In this document: piece by piece, positions 59,465-64,000 of the stretch
Layout: every line of letters begins with the position of its first letter
Position numbering within the stretch: position 1 is the first letter of the stretch
Source: Kuafuiihalomonas sp039024635
GTDB lineage: Bacteria; Myxococcota; Kuafuiibacteriia; Kuafuiibacteriales; Kuafuiibacteriaceae
DNA: 64,000 bases
Assembly: GCA_039024635.1 (NCBI GenBank)
Contig: JBCCQA010000006.1
Span: 1 to 64,000 of the forward strand
Direction of reading: 5' to 3'
Translations under genes and position numbers: made by a program
The notes under the pieces: model-generated
Told to the model about the DNA's origin: nothing
The model's input: the letters and a program-made list of their open reading frames with translations, nothing else
Database searches by the model: none

Positions 59465-60714
59465 TCGATTGGTCGCGCAGGGCACCAACCCTGGGCCTCG
59501 AGGTCCGCGGCATCTTGGAACGAACCCGCGGACCCCTCATTCGGGTTCGCCTCCCAGGGGCGGTCATGGAGGGCCGGGTGTTCATCGAGCCCGAAGGACC
59601 CGAAGGTCGGGTCGTGGCTCTGGAAGAGGGCTCGGCCTGGGTCCTTCCTCTCGGGCGGGCCACGGGCCTTCAGGCTCGGGCGAGAGTTCGAAAGCTGGAG
59701 GGTGCGGACACGATTCCAGATCCCGACCTCGCCCTCGGTCGAATGGTAGATGGCCTAGGTCGAGGTATCGACAGCGGTCGCACCCTCCCGCGGCACCCCC
59801 GTCCCAATCCGAGCGGCGTTATGGCCCGAAGGAAAGTCGAAGCTCGTTGGCCCACCCGTATCCGAGTCTTGGACGCTCTCCTGCCCCTCGGAATCGGCCA
59901 GCGGGTGGGCCTCTTCTCCGGACCGGGAGTGGGCAAGTCCAGCCTGCTTGCGCGCCTAGCCCAGGCGCCTGGCCACGAGGTCCTCATCGCCGCCCTGGTT
60001 GGAGAGCGGAGCCGAGAGGTGGGCGCGTTCATGGATGGTCTGGGCAGCATGCGGGACCGAAGCACGGTCGTGGTCGCGACCGCCGACGAGTCCCCCATGC
60101 TTCGTTTGGAAGCAGCCTGGACCGCCAGCCATCTCGCCGCCGCCCATCGGGCCCAAGGACGAAGCGTTCTGCTTCTGGTGGATTCGCTGACTCGATTCGC
60201 CCGCGCGACCCGAGAACTCGGTTCCGCCCTCGGTGAGGCCCCCTGCATTCGGGGCTTTCCGGCTCGGAGCTTCTCCGAGCTCGCCAGCCTCGTCGAACTA
60301 GGCGGCGCGGTCGCGGGGGGCGCAGTCACCGCCATCCACACCGTCTTGGAGGAGGACGAAGACGATCCGATCGCAGAGGAGATCAAGAGCCTGCTCGATG
60401 GCCATCTTGTCCTCGATCCGGAGAGGGCTCGACGGGACCAGCACCCCGCCATCGACGTCCTGGCCTCGGTGAGCCGCTGCGCTCAGGACCTGATGATGCC
60501 GGGGCAGGCGCAGCAAGCCGCCCAGGTGCGCGCATGGCTCGCTCTGCTCGCCCGGGACGACGTTCGGCTCGGACTCGTCGGCGTCGGCCAGGACCCTGCG
60601 GTCGACGAGGCGAGGTCCAATGCGGCCCGCATCGAGGCCTTCTTGGCCGAGAGCGCCCACGCCACCGATGCGTCCGAGAGCCTGGCCGCCCTGGGACGAC
60701 TCGTCCAGGCATGA
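59461..60714 (+). CDS. sctN: Type III secretion ATPase SctN
   Basis: The protein has 417 residues from GTG 59461. The N-terminal beta-barrel (GILERTRGPLIRVRLPGAV) is followed by the ATPase core with Walker A (LFSGPGVGKSSLLARLA), ALVGERSREVGAFMDGLG, Walker B (SVLLLVDSLTRFARATREL) and the family block EAPCIRGFPARSFSELASL. The C-terminal helical domain is present (GQAQQAAQVRAWLALLARD). It unfolds and releases export substrates. FliI is the flagellar homologue, but the neighbours fit a non-flagellar system better: no fliG, fliO or rod genes are seen. Confidence 0.88.
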   Translation: MIDWSRRAPTLGLEVRGILERTRGPLIRVRLPGAVMEGRVFIEPEGPEGRVVALEEGSAWVLPLGRATGLQARARVRKLEGADTIPDPDLALGRMVDGLGRGIDSGRTLPRHPRPNPSGVMARRKVEARWPTRIRVLDALLPLGIGQRVGLFSGPGVGKSSLLARLAQAPGHEVLIAALVGERSREVGAFMDGLGSMRDRSTVVVATADESPMLRLEAAWTASHLAAAHRAQGRSVLLLVDSLTRFARATRELGSALGEAPCIRGFPARSFSELASLVELGGAVAGGAVTAIHTVLEEDEDDPIAEEIKSLLDGHLVLDPERARRDQHPAIDVLASVSRCAQDLMMPGQAQQAAQVRAWLALLARDDVRLGLVGVGQDPAVDEARSNAARIEAFLAESAHATDASESLAALGRLVQA

Positions 60715-60956
60715 AGAGCTGGCCAAGGATCCGACGCGCGATGGCGGCCCGACAGCAACGAGAGGCCCATCAGCTCTCGACCTCCCTCGCCGTCTGGGGT
60801 CCCCCCGGACCTGGTCTTGCCGCCGCGATTCTCCATCTTCAAGCGGATGCCCGCCGGGCCGAAGCCGAGGCCGAGGCCATCGAGAGCCTGATGAAGAGAA
60901 GGCTTCGACACAATGCGAGGCGCCGGTCGCGAAGGGCGGCCTTCAACGGCGGCTGA
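60711..60956 (+). CDS. SctO/FliJ-like stalk protein (short)
   Basis: The start ATG 60711 overlaps the sctN stop as ATGA. The 81 residues are helical (RRAMAARQQREAHQLST, then a break and ADARRAEAEAEAIESLMKRR). The family usually has about 150 residues in a coiled-coil hairpin inside the ATPase ring. This one is half that length, with a Gly/Pro break in the middle. Position after sctN is the strongest evidence. Basic and Ala-rich composition fits. Confidence 0.5.
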   Translation: MKSWPRIRRAMAARQQREAHQLSTSLAVWGPPGPGLAAAILHLQADARRAEAEAEAIESLMKRRLRHNARRRSRRAAFNGG

Positions 60957-60962
60957 GCTCTC

Positions 60963-61367
60963 GTGCCGTCGGAACGAAAGTCACGGACCCCCAAGCGCCT
61001 CCTTCTTCGTCTTGAAGACGTGCGTGTTGCTTCCTTGCAGACTCGGCCTCTCTTCGTACGACGCTTTCGTCGCTTCCGCCTAAACACCCTACGACCCTGG
61101 GCGGGTGACGGGCTGGCCACGAGCCCGCCCCCCTCCCCCAAGCCCCTCGCCGAAGAGAGGGACATCCGAGCCGTGTCCCAGCCTTCATCGGCGCGTCGGC
61201 CCGACCCTTCGGCCTTCACCGCCGGCCTGACCGGCGAAGCCCACCTGATCGTGGAAGTGGCCGAAGGCCGCTTCGCGGGCGCTCAGGTCCATCTTCACTT
61301 CCGTCCCGGCCAGCTCAGCGGCGTCTTGCGCCAAGGGGGGCGGAGGGTGCGTCGATGCCGCTGGTGA
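60963..61367 (+). CDS. SctP/FliK-like needle-length control protein (putative)
   Basis: The protein has 134 residues from GTG 60963, overlapping the sctQ-like start by 13 bp. A long basic and Pro-rich N-terminus (RKSRTPKRLLLRLEDVRV, then Ser/Pro-rich linker) is followed by a beta-rich C-terminus (TGEAHLIVEVAEGRFAGAQ, VHLHFRPGQLSGVLRQ). That form, and the place between sctO-like and sctQ-like genes, matches SctP/FliK proteins, whose C-terminal domain switches substrate specificity. It is much shorter than typical SctP. The call depends on order more than sequence. Confidence 0.5.
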   Translation: MPSERKSRTPKRLLLRLEDVRVASLQTRPLFVRRFRRFRLNTLRPWAGDGLATSPPPSPKPLAEERDIRAVSQPSSARRPDPSAFTAGLTGEAHLIVEVAEGRFAGAQVHLHFRPGQLSGVLRQGGRRVRRCRW

Positions 61368-62164
61368 AACCGCTCGCGAAGCGCCGGGCGCGCTGCGAAG
61401 CGGAAGACCTGGGCGACACTCGCTTTCCCGTCGTCCCCCAGACCGAACGTCTGCGGGCGGCCTGCGCCCGTGCCTGGGGTCGTCCACCCGACTGCACCCT
61501 GCTGGGTGCCTGGCCGAGCGGCCACAACGACTTGGAAAGGGCAGACGTCCTGGCGACGACGGTCCTCGAAGGCGGGTGGACCATTGCTTGGTCGGGCACG
61601 CTCCTCAGTCGAGGCATCTCGGTCGCATTGAACCGACCCACAGACCCGGTCGAGATACGGAGGCCACCAACCCGCTACGACTGCGGCGCGGCAGCCTGGA
61701 TGCTGACCAGGCTCCTCACCGACTGGCTCGGCGACGGGGCGCCAGGCGTTCGGAGTTTCGAGCCCGGTTGGTGTCCCCCACGTCCCCTCCCTCCGTGGCG
61801 CCTCGAGCTCCGATGGCGCTTTTGGGAGCGGGGTCGAGCCGCTCTCTTCTGCCCGAGCCTCCCAGACCCCGCGGCCTCCAACTCCGTCCTCTCGTCGGCT
61901 CAGCGCCGACGAATGGAGGCACTTCCCGTTCGGCTCCGACCCCAGCTGGAGCGCATCGAACTCAGCCCCGAAGGTTTGGAGACGCTCCGCCCTGGAGACC
62001 TGCTGGCCCTTTCCAAACTGAGCTGGCGGGACCGTGGGCTGAGCGGCCCGATCGTGCTCGAAGCGGGACCCATCCGACGCCGTGCTTGGCTGGAGCACGC
62101 GGCGGCTCCGGCCGCGCCGACGCTCCGTGTGGGTGAGCCGCTGCGGCCAGAGGCCGACTCATGA
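61355..62164 (+). CDS. sctQ: SctQ N-terminal part with SpoA-type domain
   Basis: The protein has 269 residues. A central body (ERLRAACARAWGRPPDC, TTVLEGGWTIAWSGTLLSR, PPWRLELRWRFWERGR) is followed by a C-terminal SpoA/FliN-type domain (LPVRLRPQLERIELSPEGL, LRPGDLLALSKLSW). It acts as the C-ring/pod protein of the sorting platform. The gene ends just before a second, separate SpoA gene that overlaps by ATGA, so SctQ is split into two proteins as in some Hrp systems (HrcQA/HrcQB). Confidence 0.68.
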   Translation: MPLVKPLAKRRARCEAEDLGDTRFPVVPQTERLRAACARAWGRPPDCTLLGAWPSGHNDLERADVLATTVLEGGWTIAWSGTLLSRGISVALNRPTDPVEIRRPPTRYDCGAAAWMLTRLLTDWLGDGAPGVRSFEPGWCPPRPLPPWRLELRWRFWERGRAALFCPSLPDPAASNSVLSSAQRRRMEALPVRLRPQLERIELSPEGLETLRPGDLLALSKLSWRDRGLSGPIVLEAGPIRRRAWLEHAAAPAAPTLRVGEPLRPEADS

Positions 62165-62478
62165 GTCATCGAGACCCGACCCGAATGGAAGGTCCACCCC
62201 CGCCCATCCCACCGTCGAACCGACGGCCCGAGAACAAGGACCGAGCCCCGCCTCTCGGCGACCTGCCGGTGCTCGTCAGCCTGGAACTGGATCGACTCGA
62301 GGTCACGGCGGCCCGCTTGGCTCGCCTGGAACCAGGTTGGGTGCTGCCCTTTTCCGCTTCCGTAGACGATTTGGTCCACCTGTACGTTCGGGATCACTGG
62401 GTAGGGAGCGGTCGTCTGGTCGAGATCGATGGTCGGGTCGGGGTCCGGATCACCGAGATGGCGGAGTCGGAGCTATGA
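62161..62478 (+). CDS. SctQ C-terminal part (FliN/SpoA domain)
   Basis: The protein has 105 residues from ATG 62161, overlapping the previous stop as ATGA. A Pro-rich N-terminus is followed by a FliN-type SpoA domain: DLPVLVSLELDRLEVTAARL, WVLPFSASVDDLVHLYVRD and GRLVEIDGRVGVRITEM. It would form the ring of the sorting platform with the 269-residue protein. In many systems an internal start makes this fragment; here it is a separate gene. Confidence 0.75.
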   Translation: MSHRDPTRMEGPPPPIPPSNRRPENKDRAPPLGDLPVLVSLELDRLEVTAARLARLEPGWVLPFSASVDDLVHLYVRDHWVGSGRLVEIDGRVGVRITEMAESEL

Positions 62479-63107
62479 GCGTGGACGAGCCTCTGAGCTG
62501 GGTCTTTGTCCTCGCTGGCCTCGGCCTCTTGCCCTTTGCCCTGATGCTCACGACGTCCTTCTGCAAGTACGTCGTCGTCCTGTCCCTCTTGAGGTCGGCC
62601 CTCGGCTCGCCCCAGGTACCGCCGAGCGTCGTCATCACAGCCCTGGCCGGGTCGCTGACCGCACTCACGATGGCCCCCACGCTGAACGCGGCATGGTCGG
62701 GCGCAGAACCCGAGCTTCGACGCTTCTTCGAGGGAAGAGATTCGGCGCGGCGCTGGGACGCAGCCCACGCGGGGCTGAACGCGGCATGGGCGCCCTTCGA
62801 GTCCTTTCTTCGGCGGCACACGGACCCTGAAGACCTGGCTCTTCTGGCGTCGAATGCCCCCCGACCCAGCCCTCTGCTCCTCATCCCCGCCTTCCTCGTC
62901 TCGGAGCTCTCGGCGGCCTTTCGGATCGCCTTTGTCATTTTCTTACCGTTCTTGGCCGTCGACTTGGTGGTGGCGAACGTCCTGATGGCGCTGGGCATGC
63001 AAATGATGGCCCCCACGACGGTCTCTCTGCCCCTCAAGCTCCTTCTCTTCTCCGCCATTGACGGCTGGCGGGTCCTCGCCCAAGGCCTGCTCGGGAGCTA
63101 CGCGTGA
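62475..63107 (+). CDS. sctR: Type III export apparatus protein SctR (FliP-like)
   Basis: The protein has 210 residues from ATG 62475, overlapping the previous stop as ATGA. Membrane helices are LSWVFVLAGLGLLPFALML, YVVVLSLLRSALGSPQVPP, SELSAAFRIAFVIFLPFL and VANVLMALGMQMMAPTTVS, with the family blocks TSFCKYVVVLSLLR and MAPTTVSLPLKLLLF. A periplasmic part of about 75 residues (around FFEGRDSARRWDAAH) lies between the second and third helices. It forms the central export gate with SctS and SctT. Confidence 0.92.
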   Translation: MSVDEPLSWVFVLAGLGLLPFALMLTTSFCKYVVVLSLLRSALGSPQVPPSVVITALAGSLTALTMAPTLNAAWSGAEPELRRFFEGRDSARRWDAAHAGLNAAWAPFESFLRRHTDPEDLALLASNAPRPSPLLLIPAFLVSELSAAFRIAFVIFLPFLAVDLVVANVLMALGMQMMAPTTVSLPLKLLLFSAIDGWRVLAQGLLGSYA

Positions 63108-63358
63108 TCGAACGGGTCGCCGTCGACGCGCTGTGGGTCGTGCTGAGCGCCTCCGCGCCGCCGGTCGTGGTGGGCGGCCTGGTGGGTCTGGCGGCCGCGT
63201 TGCTCCAGGCCGTGACCTCGGTTCAGGAATCGACCCTGTCCTTTGCCCCCAAGAGCGCCGCCATCATTGGCACGCTGATCGGCCTCGTCGCCTGGTACGG
63301 CGCCGTATTCTCCGCCTTGGCCCATCGGTGCTTTCTCCATGTTGCCGAGCTGGGCTGA
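63104..63358 (+). CDS. sctS: Type III export apparatus protein SctS (FliQ-like)
   Basis: The protein has 84 residues from GTG 63104, overlapping the sctR stop as GTGA. It has two membrane helices (ALWVVLSASAPPVVVGGLVG and SAAIIGTLIGLVAWYGAVF) joined by a cytoplasmic loop with LLQAVTSVQESTLSFAPK, the conserved SctS/FliQ block (QE-x-TL-x-F-P/A-K). It is part of the helical SctRST gate. Length is standard. Confidence 0.92.
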   Translation: MIERVAVDALWVVLSASAPPVVVGGLVGLAAALLQAVTSVQESTLSFAPKSAAIIGTLIGLVAWYGAVFSALAHRCFLHVAELG

Positions 63359-64000
63359 GTGGGCGGGCCCCCTTGGCATGGCGCTTCGCGTGGGACCGGT
63401 CTGTGCCCTGGCACCCTTCTTCGGGGTCCGCCAGACGCCCGCACCCATCCGATTCGCCCTGGCAGGCTGCCTCTCCGTGTCCTGGGGATGGGCGCTCCCT
63501 CGAAACTCGGGCCCGACGCTCTTCGATGTTTGGGTGGGCCTGTCGGCGGCAGGCGCGACCATGCTCGCCTTGAAGAGCGCGGAAGCCGCAGGTCGGCTCT
63601 TGGACGTGGCTCGAGGCAGTCACCACGCTGAGCTCGTATCGACGGAAGCCGGAGATCGCAGCTCGCCTCTCGGCCGCTTCTCCGAACTCCTCGGCCTGGC
63701 GCTCTTCGCAAGCCTCCACGGTCCCGCTCGCTGCCTGGCCGGTCTCCGGACCATCGCATGGGCGCCCGCTCAGCTCGTGGACCTTTGGGCGAGCTGTTTC
63801 GAGGCCGCCATCGCCCTGGTCCTACCGGCCATGATGGCCTGTCTCATGACCGACCTCGCCTTCGGACTCATGGCCCGCTGGGCCACGCGGCTCCAGGCTT
63901 TCGTGCTGGCCCTCGGTCCCAAGAGCCTCGTCGCACTCTTGGTTCTCGCCAGCGCGGGCGCCGTACCTTGGCTGGTGTATGTCCGCCTCTTGCTCGACAG
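63339..64000 (+). CDS. sctT: Type III export apparatus protein SctT (FliR-like), runs off the window
   Basis: The frame from ATG 63339 overlaps the sctS end by 20 bp, and no stop is reached by the right edge, so 220 residues are visible. Hydrophobic helices are spread along it (RFALAGCLSVSWGWALP, AAIALVLPAMMACLMTDL, QAFVLALGPKSLVALLVLA), and the PAMMACLMTDLAFGLMAR and ALGPKSLVA blocks match SctT/FliR. It was found by reading this frame beyond the last closed frames. Genes after it (sctU and sctV are expected) lie outside. Confidence 0.85.
   Translation, partial: MLPSWAEWAGPLGMALRVGPVCALAPFFGVRQTPAPIRFALAGCLSVSWGWALPRNSGPTLFDVWVGLSAAGATMLALKSAEAAGRLLDVARGSHHAELVSTEAGDRSSPLGRFSELLGLALFASLHGPARCLAGLRTIAWAPAQLVDLWASCFEAAIALVLPAMMACLMTDLAFGLMARWATRLQAFVLALGPKSLVALLVLASAGAVPWLVYVRLLLD

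Noticed and set aside
59461..60714. Flagellar fliI rather than sctN
   Set aside because: Neighbour genes lack fliG, fliL, fliO and rod genes and SctQ is split; not fully excluded without phylogeny.

Overview
The window is high-GC bacterial DNA that looks like Myxococcota (a predatory or gliding deltaproteobacterium in the older taxonomy). The reasons are a colinear gliding/spore-coat (Glt/Nfs) operon, an AgmX/PglI C-terminal domain, myxobacterial-type outer-membrane barrels, many lipoproteins with Cys-rich or ASH-like domains, PilZ and FHA regulators, and a non-flagellar type III secretion locus. All identities come from reading motifs and gene order; nothing was searched.

Positions 1-12.4 kb are accessory. 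An IS transposase start lies at the left edge, followed by an AT-rich frameshifted membrane gene and two secreted chymotrypsin-fold proteases with a lipoprotein. Then comes an integrated element next to tRNA-Pro(GGG): a tyrosine integrase, a P63C/KilAC-like gene broken by an amber codon, an excisionase-like gene, and a long leftward operon of small coupled genes. That operon includes an HTH protein carrying 27-bp repeats, a Rep-like protein frameshifted at an octanucleotide repeat, an HNH endonuclease, and two small proteins with the same C-x4-C-x13-C-x2-H motif. The element looks like a decaying integrative plasmid. Its left end was not found.

Positions 12.5-27 kb hold a TPR/double cyclic-nucleotide-binding protein, an unknown partner and a DUF697-like protein, then a leftward operon whose order matches gltABCDEFGH (nfsABCDEFGH in the sporulation version). 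Its parts are outer-membrane barrels, periplasmic TPR scaffolds, a TPR lipoprotein, a small secreted protein, an inner-membrane TonB-like protein and a last barrel. A clear intrinsic terminator separates the last two genes. Upstream lie a PdxJ homologue lacking its usual catalytic residues, glmM and folP.

Positions 30-39.4 kb hold a rightward series of secreted or lipidated proteins (ASH/Cys-rich lipoprotein, purple-acid-phosphatase-like enzyme, D15/Omp85-type barrel, kinase-like lipoprotein), a PilZ protein and an LnmK-like enzyme. Positions 39.5-55.5 kb are mostly housekeeping on the minus strand: ftsH, tilS, 3-hydroxybutyryl-CoA dehydrogenase, thiolase, lipoproteins, carA, a metal-site-deficient dihydroorotase, pyrB, sucD, sucC and an SpmA-SpmB fusion. 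Positions 55.6-58.9 kb encode an FHA-Wzz fusion, a phosphopantetheinyl transferase and an SDR-like protein. From 59 kb to the right edge runs a compact type III export operon (sctL, sctN, sctO/P-like, two-gene sctQ, sctR, sctS, sctT), which continues beyond the window.
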